This document shows positions 24,080 through 32,618 of a stretch of 37,085 bases of DNA, one piece after another. The stretch is from Acidimicrobiia bacterium (GTDB taxonomy: Bacteria; Actinomycetota; Acidimicrobiia; Spongiisociales; ZC4RG35): the NCBI GenBank assembly GCA_012270885.1, contig JAAXHN010000023.1, positions 336 to 37,420 of the forward strand, in the 5' to 3' direction. Position 1 is the stretch's first letter. Every line of letters starts with the position of its first letter. The notes beneath the pieces were generated by a model that worked only from the letters and a program-made list of their open reading frames with translations, did no database searches and was not told where the DNA came from. A program made the translations under genes and the position numbers.

Positions 24080-24750
24080 AAGGGGCAGTCCCAGGTCTGC
24101 CAGCCGGCGCCTTCGTACACCAGGTAGGCCGCCACCGCGGTGTTGGCGACCGGATCGAAAGGGTCATAGCCCCGAAACCCGGCCAACTGGGCGTGGTCGG
24201 GCCAGAAGTCGGGGTCATGCTGGAAGAGACCCACATGACCGGTGGTCGGGTCGATTGTTCCCGGGTCGAACCGCGAGAGACACCAGGCCAGGCGGACGGC
24301 GCGGAGCACATCCTCCTCCAGGAAGTAGCGAGAGGCAATCGTGTGTATGTCGGCGGAGGTCAGAGTTCTCCGGCGGAGGAACGGGGCATCCGACGGCCCG
24401 CTCTCGGTCCCCTCGGGGATCCCGGTCGCGAACTCCTCCTCCGCGGGGACACCGATCTCATCGGCGGTCTGCCGGATCGGCTCGGGGAGGTCCTCGGGGC
24501 TCAGGGAGAGAACCAGAAGCTGGGCGGCCGCGCCTCCAGCATTGCGTCCGTGGGGGATCAGGGCGTCAACCGGTTGGGCGGGGAGGGCGGGATCCGGTTC
24601 GGGCTCCGAGAACAGGTTGACCACGAGGATTCCGGTCACCGCCACGGCGACGAAGGAGACGCTCGCCCAGATGGCCCGACGTCTTCTGAGTTGGTGGAGC
24701 CAGTCCCGCTCGGGTTGGTCGAAAGGCCGGTTCTGTGGAGAGGGGTTCAT
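24067..24750 (-). CDS. membrane-anchored lytic-transglycosylase-like protein
   Basis: 227 residues from ATG 24750, which overlaps the upstream stop (ATGA), so translation is coupled. An N-terminal cytoplasmic segment and one transmembrane helix (WASVSFVAVAVTGILVVNLF) place the rest outside. The C-terminal region (RLAWCLSRFDPGTIDPTTGHVGLFQHDP and NTAVAAYLVYEGAGWQTWDC) follows the SLT-type lysozyme-like pattern: catalytic-Glu region replaced by S-R-F-D, the GLFQ motif, and the late A-Y-L-x-Y-E-x-x-G-W segment. Because the usual Glu is not obvious, activity is uncertain. Likely acts on or binds peptidoglycan. Confidence 0.6.
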   Translation of the reverse strand: MNPSPQNRPFDQPERDWLHQLRRRRAIWASVSFVAVAVTGILVVNLFSEPEPDPALPAQPVDALIPHGRNAGGAAAQLLVLSLSPEDLPEPIRQTADEIGVPAEEEFATGIPEGTESGPSDAPFLRRRTLTSADIHTIASRYFLEEDVLRAVRLAWCLSRFDPGTIDPTTGHVGLFQHDPDFWPDHAQLAGFRGYDPFDPVANTAVAAYLVYEGAGWQTWDCPLWKT

Positions 24751-25895
24751 GCCGGGAAAGCGGAGACAAACTTTTCCCGGGCTGCGGTCCACGCTCGATT
24801 GGCAGGATCCAGATAGCCCAGATGCCCTCCGTGGTCAAGGATCAACGTCTCCACCCGGTCCCCGGCTGCCGATGCGTCCCGTGCGTATCCCACCGAGTGC
24901 TCGGTGGGAACCATCTCGTCATCGGTGGAGTGAATCATGAGGGTCTCCACTCCGATCGGCACCAGGCAGCGGGGAGAGGCCGCCCGGGGGTCCTGGCCTC
25001 CCAGGTAGGCGCGGTCGAGGTCGCTGTCTTCGCGGAGAGTGGTCACTCCGGCCACGGAGACCGCCAGGCGGGGGGCGTCTCCCGCCGCTCGCCAGCGCCC
25101 GGCGGTCATCAGAGCCAGGTTGCCCCCCGCCGAGTGCCCCAGCAGCGCCAACCGATCCGATGCGAGCTCCGGGCGGGCCGAAATCAGGCGCCGCGCCCCA
25201 TCGGCCGCCTCCAGTACCGCCGGGAACCGCCCGTCCTCTCGGAGCGGGAGGTATTCGAAGTTGAGGGTTGCGTACCCGCGGGCCCAGAGGTCGACGGCCA
25301 TTCCGTCCAACTGGTCGCGGCGCCAGTGTCCCATCCACCCCCCTCCGTGCAGCAGCACCACCACCGGATGGGGTCCCGCCCCTTCGGGCAGGCGGAGATC
25401 GCCCACCGCTCCTCCCTCTCCCGGGATGGTCTCGGGGGATCCGATCCGCCGGTAGTGGTGGTGACGGATCCCCCACAGATACCCTTCGACTCCCCTCCCG
25501 TAGATGGTGGCCACGCACACCGGCGAGATGACCGACCGCCGCCGCCACTCCTCTCTCTTCATGATATTGGAGATGTGCACCTCAACGGTTGGGAGTTCCA
25601 CCGCCTCGATGGCGTCAGCGATCGCATACGAGTAGTGGGTGAAGGCTCCCGGGTTGATCACCACCCCTTCCGCTCGTCCCCGGAGGCTGTGGAGGTGATT
25701 GATGATCTCTCCCTCGTGGTTGGATTGGAAGTGGGAGATCTCCGCTGCGACCGGCCGCCCCCAGGCCGTGAGAAGCCGTACCAGCCTATCCAGTGTGGTA
25801 GAGCCATACACCTCCGGCTGGCGGGTTCCCAACAGGTTGAGGTTGGGTCCGTTCACGACTGCGATCCGCGTACCCATCGGCCCGAGGCTACTCAC
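24747..25895 (-). CDS. fusion: type II 3-dehydroquinate dehydratase + alpha/beta hydrolase
   Basis: 382 residues. Residues 1-148 are a complete AroQ domain: NGPNLNLLGTRQPEVYG with R25 and catalytic Y30, FQSNHEGEIINHLH, INPGAFTHYSYAI, and catalytic H107 in EVHISN. From about 150 an alpha/beta hydrolase follows: oxyanion HGGGW (183-187), nucleophile S255 in GHSAGG, then an Asp (STDDEMVP) and His (HGGHLGYLD), the pattern of BD-FAE/carboxylesterase-like enzymes. Both catalytic sets look intact. The GTG start overlaps the stop of the lipoate-ligase-like gene (GTGA); ATG 25877 is an alternative. No stop or frameshift lies between the domains. The first part makes 3-dehydroshikimate in the shikimate pathway; the second has an unknown ester substrate. 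Confidence 0.88.
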   Translation of the reverse strand: MSSLGPMGTRIAVVNGPNLNLLGTRQPEVYGSTTLDRLVRLLTAWGRPVAAEISHFQSNHEGEIINHLHSLRGRAEGVVINPGAFTHYSYAIADAIEAVELPTVEVHISNIMKREEWRRRSVISPVCVATIYGRGVEGYLWGIRHHHYRRIGSPETIPGEGGAVGDLRLPEGAGPHPVVVLLHGGGWMGHWRRDQLDGMAVDLWARGYATLNFEYLPLREDGRFPAVLEAADGARRLISARPELASDRLALLGHSAGGNLALMTAGRWRAAGDAPRLAVSVAGVTTLREDSDLDRAYLGGQDPRAASPRCLVPIGVETLMIHSTDDEMVPTEHSVGYARDASAAGDRVETLILDHGGHLGYLDPANRAWTAAREKFVSAFPA

Positions 25896-26683
25896 GACCT
25901 TCCCCGATTCGACGCCGGTAAATGGTGGGGGAGGAGTTCATGCGCACGATCGAGGCTCTCTGTGGAAAGCTCCTCTTCGGAGATCTCGCCCACCAGCGCC
26001 AGTTCAGCCAGGAGAGCTTCTGCGACCTCGGATATGGTTGTGTCCGGCCGGGCGGCTCGGAGCGACCCGGTGGCGTCCGGGTCCCAGTCAACCGAGAGCG
26101 CCCGGTAGACCGGGGTGAGCACCTCGATGATGGCCTCACGTCCCGACACGGCCACCACCCCGCCCACATGAGCCACTCCCCGGCGAAGACGCTGACCAAC
26201 TCCCATTACCTTCCGGCGTCCGGAGAGATTGACGCTGAAGCGTCCGGGGCAGTATTCCCCCTCCACCTCTCCTACCCGGGCGTCGAACCCCAGGGACGAG
26301 AGCGCTCCCACCACGATCCGATCGATCTCTGCGAAGCGGACTCCGATCGTTCCCCCCGGATCGGAGGTGGGGATCGCCCAGGAAAATGCCAGTGTTCCCT
26401 CGTTGAAAACCGCGGCGCGCCCTCCCGCCAACCGTTCGACCGCTTCGTATCCCTCCATCCGGCATGCGCGGACCGCTTCGAGGTATCCCTCGGCCACCGT
26501 GTCTCGGCGACCGAAGGCCACCACCCGGCCGGGAACATACAGCCGGAAGGTCTCACTCCGGCGCCCGGCGGCCACCTCCTCCAAGAATGCATGGGATATG
26601 GCGGTGTCGAGCGGCGGGTCTTGGGGATGGCCGGCGCGGACCACCGCGATGCGCCGGGGACTTCTCTTGCTGGGAGAACTCAT
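25892..26683 (-). CDS. lipoate-protein ligase A family protein
   Basis: 263 residues from ATG 26683; a GTG at 26749 extends it by 22 residues but looks non-coding. It has the BPL/LplA/LipB catalytic fold: VERLAGGRAAVFNEGTLAFSW corresponds to the RxxGGGAVxHxxG motif (with Asn for His), and SGRRKVMGVGQRLRRG carries the conserved Lys. Family members attach lipoate or octanoate to E2 and H proteins. Ends by overlapping the aroQ-fusion start. Specific acyl group is not decided by the sequence. Confidence 0.82.
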   Translation of the reverse strand: MSSPSKRSPRRIAVVRAGHPQDPPLDTAISHAFLEEVAAGRRSETFRLYVPGRVVAFGRRDTVAEGYLEAVRACRMEGYEAVERLAGGRAAVFNEGTLAFSWAIPTSDPGGTIGVRFAEIDRIVVGALSSLGFDARVGEVEGEYCPGRFSVNLSGRRKVMGVGQRLRRGVAHVGGVVAVSGREAIIEVLTPVYRALSVDWDPDATGSLRAARPDTTISEVAEALLAELALVGEISEEELSTESLDRAHELLPHHLPASNRGRS

Positions 26684-26818
26684 CAGAATAGAAGTTAGGC
26701 CCGCAGGCGGGTCTAACGCGGTTTGTGGAACATTCCGAAGGGAAAGCACACACTATCGGGATCATCTCCGCAACCGGGTTCCCCATAGGCCCGGAAACCG
26801 GGGTAGCCTGCCCCTTCC

Positions 26819-28708
26819 ATGTGGCACGGTTGGTACAGCTACATGCGAAGCGTGGGAGAGACCCCTCCCGCTATCGACCGGGCCCTTCTCAGGAGGGTGG
26901 CGGGATACGGGAGACCCTATCTCGGCCGGCTGGTGGGCGTGCTGGTCACCGTGGTGGTGGTCTCGGGGCTGTCGGTGGTTCCTCCCATCCTGATCCGCCT
27001 TCTCATCGACGAGGCGATTCCTCAGGGTGACCTGGGGGCGTTGACCTGGTTGGGGGTCGGGATGGTGACGGTGCCGCTGGTGATCGCCGGGGTGGGGATC
27101 ATCCAGCGCTGGTGGTCCTCCCAGGCCGGGGAGGGGATCATCTTCGACCTTCGGTGCGAGCTCTACGCCCACCTCCAGCGCATGTCCCTCGGCTTTTTCA
27201 CCAACACCCGCACCGGCGAGTTGATCTCCCGCATCCAGTCGGATGTGGTGGGCGCCCAGCAGGCCATCACCGGGACGTTCGTCACCATCCTCTCCAATCT
27301 GGTGGCGGTGGTGGCGATCCTGGCCGTGCTGATCGGCGCCGACTGGCGGCTGACCCTCCTGGCGGTGGCAGCCCTGCCGCTGTTCGTCGCTCCCGCCCGC
27401 AGGGTGGCAAGGATCCTGCGGGCGGTCACCGAACGGCAGATGAAACACAACGCGACCATGGCCTCCATCCTCCAGGAGACCTTCAACGTCTCGGGCGCGC
27501 TTCTGGTGAAGCTCTTCGATCGGGGCCGGCGCGAGCGCCAGCGGTTCTCGCAGGAGGCGGCCGGGGTCAGAGACCTCGGGATCAGAAGCGCCCTGATCGG
27601 TCGGGGATTCCAGGCGGCGATGGGGGTGGTGAGCGCCCTGGGCGCGGCTGCGGTGTTCTGGGTGGGGGGATGGATGGTGATCGAGGACCATATCTCGCTG
27701 GGGACGGTGGTGATGTTTTCCACGCTGCTCACCCAACTCTACGCGCCTCTCACGGCCCTCTCCAACACGCGGGTCGAGTTCGCCACGTCGCTCGTCTCCT
27801 TCGAGAGGGTCTTCGCGGTACTCGATATCCCCCTCGATCTCCCCGAGTCCCCCCGGGCGCGGGATCTTGAGGAAGTCAGGGGAGAGGTGGCGTTCGAGGG
27901 GATCTGGTTCCAGTATCCGACCGGCCGGCCCGTGGGGCTCGGATCCACCCAGCGTTTCACTCCCTGGGACGTCTCTTCCTTCGAGCGGGACGGGGAGGCC
28001 CCGGCGCAGGTCTCCACCCGGGAGTGGGCGCTCGAAGATGTCTCCTTCCGGGTACCGGCGGGCGCCCTGGTTGCGGTGGTCGGCCCCTCCGGAGCGGGAA
28101 AGACCACCCTCTCGTACCTCGTGCCCCGCTTCTATGACGTCAACCGGGGAGCGGTCCGGATCGACGGAGTCGACGTCAGGGACCTGTCCTTCGCCACCCT
28201 CGCCGCCGCGGTGGGGAAGGTGACCCAGGAAACCTATCTCCTCCATGACACGATCGCCGCCAACCTGCGCTACGCCCGCCCCGAAGCCACCGAGTACGAA
28301 TTGTGGGAAGCCTGTGAGACCGCAAATCTGACCGAGTTGGTCCGTTCTCTCCCCGAGGGTCTCGGCACCGTGGTGGGAGAACGGGGCTACCGGCTGTCGG
28401 GAGGCGAGAAACAGAGGGTGGCAATTGCCAGGGTGATACTGAAGAACCCCGCCATTCTGATTCTCGACGAGGCCACCTCCCATCTGGACACCCGCTCGGA
28501 AGCGCTCATCCAGGAGGCTCTGGAGCGCCTGATGGCAAGGCGGACCTCGCTCGTGATCGCCCACCGGCTCTCCACGGTGAAAGCCGCGGACCAGATCGTG
28601 GTGATCGACCGGGGACGCCTGGTGGAGCAGGGGACCCACGAAGAGCTTCTGGATCTGGGGGGGCTGTACGCCACCCTGTATCTGACCCAGTTCCAGCCGG
28701 TCGGCTGA
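26819..28708 (+). CDS. ABC transporter, fused permease and ATPase (exporter type)
   Basis: 629 residues. Six transmembrane helices (about 35-325) form a type I exporter permease. The nucleotide-binding domain has Walker A GPSGAGKT, Q-loop VTQETYL, signature LSGGEKQR, Walker B ILILDEATSHLD and H-loop AHRLST. Between the permease and the domain core there is an insertion of about 35 residues (around FQYPTGRPVGLGSTQRFTPW). Should work as a homodimer exporting a lipid, drug or peptide. The long antisense open frame is a shadow of this gene. TAGCCT sits nine bases before ATG. Confidence 0.95.
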   Translation: MWHGWYSYMRSVGETPPAIDRALLRRVAGYGRPYLGRLVGVLVTVVVVSGLSVVPPILIRLLIDEAIPQGDLGALTWLGVGMVTVPLVIAGVGIIQRWWSSQAGEGIIFDLRCELYAHLQRMSLGFFTNTRTGELISRIQSDVVGAQQAITGTFVTILSNLVAVVAILAVLIGADWRLTLLAVAALPLFVAPARRVARILRAVTERQMKHNATMASILQETFNVSGALLVKLFDRGRRERQRFSQEAAGVRDLGIRSALIGRGFQAAMGVVSALGAAAVFWVGGWMVIEDHISLGTVVMFSTLLTQLYAPLTALSNTRVEFATSLVSFERVFAVLDIPLDLPESPRARDLEEVRGEVAFEGIWFQYPTGRPVGLGSTQRFTPWDVSSFERDGEAPAQVSTREWALEDVSFRVPAGALVAVVGPSGAGKTTLSYLVPRFYDVNRGAVRIDGVDVRDLSFATLAAAVGKVTQETYLLHDTIAANLRYARPEATEYELWEACETANLTELVRSLPEGLGTVVGERGYRLSGGEKQRVAIARVILKNPAILILDEATSHLDTRSEALIQEALERLMARRTSLVIAHRLSTVKAADQIVVIDRGRLVEQGTHEELLDLGGLYATLYLTQFQPVG

Positions 28709-28748
28709 GATCGCAACCCCGATCGGGACCGGCTCCGGCCCGGGGTCC

Positions 28749-29795
28749 CTACCGGTTGATCAGGGAGAGAGCGTCGGAGGCCGTCCAGGAGCGATCGAAG
28801 TCCGTCCAGGCGTGCCAGTCGGATGCCGGAACGGTGAGCCCCGCCTCCACCACTTGACCCAGTAGCGAGGTAAACACCCGAAGCTGGCGGGGGAGGGGGA
28901 AGTACTCCTCCTCGTCGGTGATGTGGGCCAGCTCGAACCCGTTACGCGGCTCCAGGACTTCGATGACCTCCTGCACCAGGTGCTCGGGCGCCGAGGCGCC
29001 CGCGGTGACACCCACCACCGAGACTCCCTCCAGCCACTCCGGGAAGATGTCGGCCGCCCGGTCGATGCGATGGGCGGTGGTGCCCAGATCGTCCGCCACC
29101 CTCACCAGCGCCTGGGTGTTGGAGGAGTTGTCAGAGCCCACCACCAGGATCAGATCGCAGGTCTCCGCCAGGCTCTGCACCACGGTCTGGCGGTTGGTGG
29201 TGGCGTAGCACAGGTCGGAGCGCCGGGCGGTCCACAGCTCGGGGAACTGCTCCGCAGCCTGATCGTGGACCGCGCTCCACTCGTGCATGCCCAAGGTGGT
29301 CTGGGCCAGAAGCGCCACCCGGGAGGGGTCCTTGGGTGCGAAGTCTCCGACTCCGGACTCGGGACTCACCATGGTGATGGCCTCGGGGGCCACGGCCACG
29401 GTGCCCACCGCCTCGTCATGGCGCTTGTGTCCGATGTAGAGGATGTCATAGCCGCTCTGTGACATCCTCTTCACCTCGTGATGGACCTTGGTGACCAGGG
29501 GGCAGACCCCGTCTATCACCACCGCCGCCCGTTCTCTCGCGTCCTCCACGACCTGGGGCGCCGACCCGTGGGCGGACAGCATCACCGGGGATCCGGTGGG
29601 GACCTCGGAGATGTCGTTCACGAAGATCACCCCCGCCTTCTCGAAAGCGCGCACCACCCACGCGTTGTGGACGATCTCGTGATAGCAGTAGACCGGCACA
29701 GCGAAGATCCGCAGCATCCAGGTGAGGGCTTTGATGGCCATCTCCACTCCCGCGCAGAACCCCCTCGGCTCGGCCAGGATGACACGATCAACCAT
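28749..29795 (-). CDS. ispH: 4-hydroxy-3-methylbut-2-enyl diphosphate reductase
   Basis: Last enzyme of the MEP isoprenoid pathway, yielding IPP and DMAPP. 348 residues from ATG 29795. Three cluster Cys are seen: C14 (PRGFCAGV), GVCPLVTKVH and LCYATTNRQ. Substrate residues are HEIVHN, SAHGS, GSDNSSNT and AGASAPE. A TAACAT box lies exactly seven bases before this ATG and no Shine-Dalgarno exists, so a leaderless start fits; an in-frame extension to 29915 is unlikely. The C-terminal tail (about 30 residues) is longer than in E. coli. Confidence 0.95.
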   Translation of the reverse strand: MVDRVILAEPRGFCAGVEMAIKALTWMLRIFAVPVYCYHEIVHNAWVVRAFEKAGVIFVNDISEVPTGSPVMLSAHGSAPQVVEDARERAAVVIDGVCPLVTKVHHEVKRMSQSGYDILYIGHKRHDEAVGTVAVAPEAITMVSPESGVGDFAPKDPSRVALLAQTTLGMHEWSAVHDQAAEQFPELWTARRSDLCYATTNRQTVVQSLAETCDLILVVGSDNSSNTQALVRVADDLGTTAHRIDRAADIFPEWLEGVSVVGVTAGASAPEHLVQEVIEVLEPRNGFELAHITDEEEYFPLPRQLRVFTSLLGQVVEAGLTVPASDWHAWTDFDRSWTASDALSLINR

Positions 29796-29942
29796 AGGGG
29801 TGATGTTAGACACCGTGGATGCGCGGTCCATCATTTGCGTCCACCTCGTCAGGTAATCCCGGAACGCCAGGGTCTTCAAGTACATCCGTCCGGCATTCTT
29901 TATGGCCCTTGCCACCGGCCCTCAACCCTTAGTCTTTCGGGT
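29796..29942. promoter_or_regulatory. divergent leaderless promoters, ispH / der
   Basis: TAACAT (minus strand, 29803-29808) and TAGTCT (plus strand, 29930-29935) are each exactly seven bases from the ATG they face. Both genes lack a Shine-Dalgarno sequence. The symmetry supports leaderless transcripts. Confidence 0.45.
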
Positions 29943-31262
29943 ATGTCTTCGGAGCGTTTGGCGGTGGTGGCGGTGGTGGGGCGTCCCAACGTGGGCAAGT
30001 CCACCCTGATCAACCGGATCATCGGGCGGCGGGCGGCGGTTGTCCAGTCGGAGCCGGGAGTTACCCGGGACCGCCGTATCTTTGCCGCCGAGTGGGCGGA
30101 CCGCCACTTCCTCCTGGTGGACACGGGAGGATGGGAACGGGATCCGTCGTCGCCTTTCTCCGAAGCGGTTCGCCGCCAAGCCGAAGCCGCGGTGAGCGGG
30201 GCCGACGCGGTGTTGTTCGTGGTGGACGGCACGGCGGCTCTGGGTGACGATGACGAGGGGATGGCGGCCGTGGTGAAGAAGAGCGGGATCCCGGCGGTGA
30301 TAGCAGCCAACAAGATCGACAATCCCCGCCGGGAGATGGCGCTGGGCGACTACTGGTCGCTCGGCCTGGGAGAGCCCCGCCCGGTGAGTGCGATCCATGG
30401 CAGGGGAGTGGGAGACCTCCTCGATGAGGTCCTGTCCGTCCTCCCCGAACGGCAGTCCCATCCCACCGACGAGCCTTCCCGGATTGCGATCGTGGGCCGC
30501 CCCAATACCGGCAAGTCCACCCTCCTGAACCGCCTGTGCGGATCACAGCGGGTGATCGTCTCCGACGTTCCGGGCACCACCCGGGATCCGGTGGATGTGG
30601 ATGTCGAGCTCGATGGCATCACCTACCGGTTGGTGGACACCGCAGGGATCCGCCGTAGGCCACGGATCGCCGAGGACGCCGACTACTACGCGGTGCTGAG
30701 AGCCCGGGCCGCCCTGTCGCGGGCCGATGCTGCGTTTTTGGTGGTGGACGCCCTGGAGGGCGCCACCTATCAGGACCAGAAGATCGCCAGGGCGGCGGTG
30801 GAGGCTGGCACCGCCCTGGTGGTGCTTCTCAACAAGTGGGACGCCATCGACCCCGAGCAACGGGAGTGGACCGAGGTGTCGATACCCGACCGGCTGGGGT
30901 TTATCTCCTGGGCGCCGGTGCTGCGTCTCTCCGCTCTGACCGGTGCTCGGATCGGACGTCTGGGAGCAGCCCTGGAAATGGTCCTGGAGAACGCCGGCCA
31001 GCGGGTGCCCACCGGGGAGCTGAACAGGCTGGTGGCCGGCTGGGTCGGCGCCCAGCCGCCGCCTCCTCACAAGGGGCGGCGGTGCAGGATCATGTACGCG
31101 GTCCAGGCGGGTGTGAGGCCACCCACCGTCGTGCTCTTCACCGTCGGCGCCCGGCTGATCCCCGAGTACCTGCGGTATCTGGAGAGAAAACTCCGCGAAC
31201 AATACGACCTGGTGGGAACCCCGGTCCGGTTTGTCACCCGCCGCCGGACCAGGAACACCTGA
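29943..31262 (+). CDS. der: ribosome biogenesis GTPase Der (EngA)
   Basis: 439 residues with two tandem GTPase domains and a C-terminal KH-like domain. Domain 1: GRPNVGKST, DTGGWE, ANKID. Domain 2: GRPNTGKST, PGTTRD, DTAG, NKWD. KH-like end: KGRRCRIMYAVQAGVRPPT. Acts in 50S ribosome assembly and is essential in most bacteria. ATG chosen because a TAGTCT box is exactly seven bases upstream. The stop overlaps the next start (TGATG). Confidence 0.96.
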   Translation: MSSERLAVVAVVGRPNVGKSTLINRIIGRRAAVVQSEPGVTRDRRIFAAEWADRHFLLVDTGGWERDPSSPFSEAVRRQAEAAVSGADAVLFVVDGTAALGDDDEGMAAVVKKSGIPAVIAANKIDNPRREMALGDYWSLGLGEPRPVSAIHGRGVGDLLDEVLSVLPERQSHPTDEPSRIAIVGRPNTGKSTLLNRLCGSQRVIVSDVPGTTRDPVDVDVELDGITYRLVDTAGIRRRPRIAEDADYYAVLRARAALSRADAAFLVVDALEGATYQDQKIARAAVEAGTALVVLLNKWDAIDPEQREWTEVSIPDRLGFISWAPVLRLSALTGARIGRLGAALEMVLENAGQRVPTGELNRLVAGWVGAQPPPPHKGRRCRIMYAVQAGVRPPTVVLFTVGARLIPEYLRYLERKLREQYDLVGTPVRFVTRRRTRNT

Positions 31263-31423
31263 TGAGCCACGGAGACCCCTACCTCCCCGAGAGGGACGGG
31301 CGGACTGAGGAGCGGGAATCCTATCCGTGGGGCTTCAAGATCACGATCGCCCTGACCGGGCTCTACCTCCTGTGGCGGCTGGTCCAGGGAATAGGATGGC
31401 TGATCTCCCGCATGTTCGGCTGA
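31262..31423 (+). CDS. small single-pass membrane protein downstream of der
   Basis: 53 residues. A charged N-terminus (PERDGRTEERESYPW) precedes a transmembrane helix (ITIALTGLYLLWRLVQGIGWLI). ATG overlaps the der stop by one base, so co-translation with der is likely. No family recognised. Confidence 0.7.
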   Translation: MSHGDPYLPERDGRTEERESYPWGFKITIALTGLYLLWRLVQGIGWLISRMFG

Positions 31424-31502
31424 TGGCAGATCCTCTGTTCTCAAACGGAGGGGTATTCGGCGGCCACAGGCTCCAAAGCGGGAACCGATCGAGGAACAGG
31501 AC

Positions 31503-32000
31503 TTGAGAGATCCAGGAGCAAGACCCCCGATCAGGCGGACGGCCCGGGTGTTGGTCATCGATGAGTCCGACCGGGTGCTGCTGCTTCGGACCCAACTTCC
31601 CCACCGCAAGGAGTCCTCTGTGTGGCTCACGCCGGGCGGGGGGTTGAAACCGGATGAGACCCACGAGGAGGCGGCTCTCCGGGAGCTTTGGGAGGAGACC
31701 GGCCTCACCGGGGTTGAGCTCGGTCCGTGGGTATGGAGAAGGCAGGTCGTCTGGAGATGGGGCGACCGGGCCTATGAGGCACAGGAGAGGTTCTTCCTTC
31801 TCCGGGTTCCCCGTTTCGCCATATCCCCGGCCGTGGCGGTAGACCTGGAGACCGAGACGGTGCTGGAGTATCGCTGGTGGAGTGTCCCGGAGCTACGAGC
31901 GGCCCGGGGGATGAGCTTTGCGCCCAGCCGGGTCGGAGAACACCTGGCGGCAATTCTGGAAGGTTGTTTGCCCAACACACCCATTGACGTCGGCTACTGA
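31503..32000 (+). CDS. Nudix hydrolase
   Basis: 165 residues with a complete Nudix box from GGLKPDE to RELWEETGL (G-x5-E-x7-R-E-x2-E-E-x-G-L), which binds Mg and hydrolyses nucleoside diphosphates linked to another group. TTG 31503 is the start, with GAGG eight bases upstream; no ATG lies in a better place. Substrate cannot be told. A small hairpin follows the stop. Confidence 0.88.
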   Translation: MRDPGARPPIRRTARVLVIDESDRVLLLRTQLPHRKESSVWLTPGGGLKPDETHEEAALRELWEETGLTGVELGPWVWRRQVVWRWGDRAYEAQERFFLLRVPRFAISPAVAVDLETETVLEYRWWSVPELRAARGMSFAPSRVGEHLAAILEGCLPNTPIDVGY

Positions 32001-32004
32001 ACGG

Positions 32005-32019
32005 TCAGGGGCTCCCTGA
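32005..32019 (+). terminator. short hairpin after the Nudix gene
   Basis: TCAGGG-GCT-CCCTGA, with outer GG/CC arms and only three T after it. A weak terminator candidate between the Nudix gene and the tRNA-Pro gene. Confidence 0.35.
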
Positions 32020-32048
32020 TTTGACCGGAAGCAAGAGTAGGGGAAGGG

Positions 32049-32122
32049 TCGGGCTGGCCGGATTTGAACCGGCGACCTCTTGACCCCCAGTCAAGCGCGC
32101 TGCCATGCTGCGCCACAGCCCG
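32049..32122 (-). tRNA. tRNA-Pro(GGG)
   Basis: On the minus strand the acceptor CGGGCTG pairs with CAGCCCG. The anticodon stem CTTGA/TCAAG closes loop CTGGGGG with anticodon GGG. T-loop TTCAAAT. Discriminator A is followed by CCC, so CCA is not encoded. Confidence 0.95.
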
Positions 32123-32183
32123 GAGTGGTCTAGATGCTAACAGCAGGTCAACAGCTTCGGCATCCCGTAAAATGAGAACAACC

Positions 32184-32257
32184 GGGCCCGTAGCTCAAGT
32201 GGTCAGAGCAGCGGACTCATAATCCGTTGGTTGCAGGTTCGAGTCCTGCCGGGCCCA
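32184..32257 (+). tRNA. tRNA with CAT anticodon, probably tRNA-Ile2
   Basis: Acceptor GGGCCCG/CGGGCCC, anticodon loop CTCATAA with anticodon CAT. The body (GTAGCTCAAGTGGTCAGAGC and the loop context) resembles tRNA-Ile2, in which C34 is changed to lysidine; elongator tRNA-Met is the alternative. CCA is not encoded. The next 0.8 kb looks like a small island. Confidence 0.88.
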
Positions 32258-32339
32258 CACTGATTCATCCGGTTTCCCGAGCTTGCAGGAACCACTGACA
32301 GCCCAGGTCTTCCGAACGTTTGGGTGGGGGTGTTGTTGC

Positions 32340-32618
32340 ATGGTGGAGGGCATGAAGCACGGTACGTCTCTTCCTGACAGCCCTCCTCTGGGGTGGTCTG
32401 GTCCTGTCATCGGTGAACCGGGATCTGTGGGTAGGGTGGTTCAGGTGTTACGGATGCCGGCGGTGGTGGCTGTAACTGGTTTGTCTCGTACCACTTTGTG
32501 GCGTCTCCGCCAAACCGGTGAGTTTCCCGCTCCGGTCCGTTTGGGTGGTGGTGCCTCACGGGCTGTTGGATGGATGAGAGGTGACATCGAGGCGTGGATC
32601 CGCAGACCAGCAGCCTGA
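32340..32618 (+). CDS. AlpA-like helix-turn-helix protein
   Basis: 92 residues if ATG 32340 is used; 32352 or GTG 32436 are alternatives and the ribosome site is not clear. The C-terminal 60 residues match the phage AlpA/excisionase-like HTH: MPAVVAVTGLSRTTLWRLRQ, GEFPAPVRLGGG, GWMRGDIEAWIR. Such proteins regulate integration or excision in prophages and islands. It lies 83 bases after a tRNA gene, a classic attachment site. No integrase gene is present, so the element is a remnant. Confidence 0.75.
   Translation: MVEGMKHGTSLPDSPPLGWSGPVIGEPGSVGRVVQVLRMPAVVAVTGLSRTTLWRLRQTGEFPAPVRLGGGASRAVGWMRGDIEAWIRRPAA

Noticed and set aside
26762-28639. 625-codon minus-strand open frame
   Set aside because: Antisense to the ABC exporter; His/Gly/Asp/Arg-rich composition is typical of a shadow frame in GC-rich DNA.
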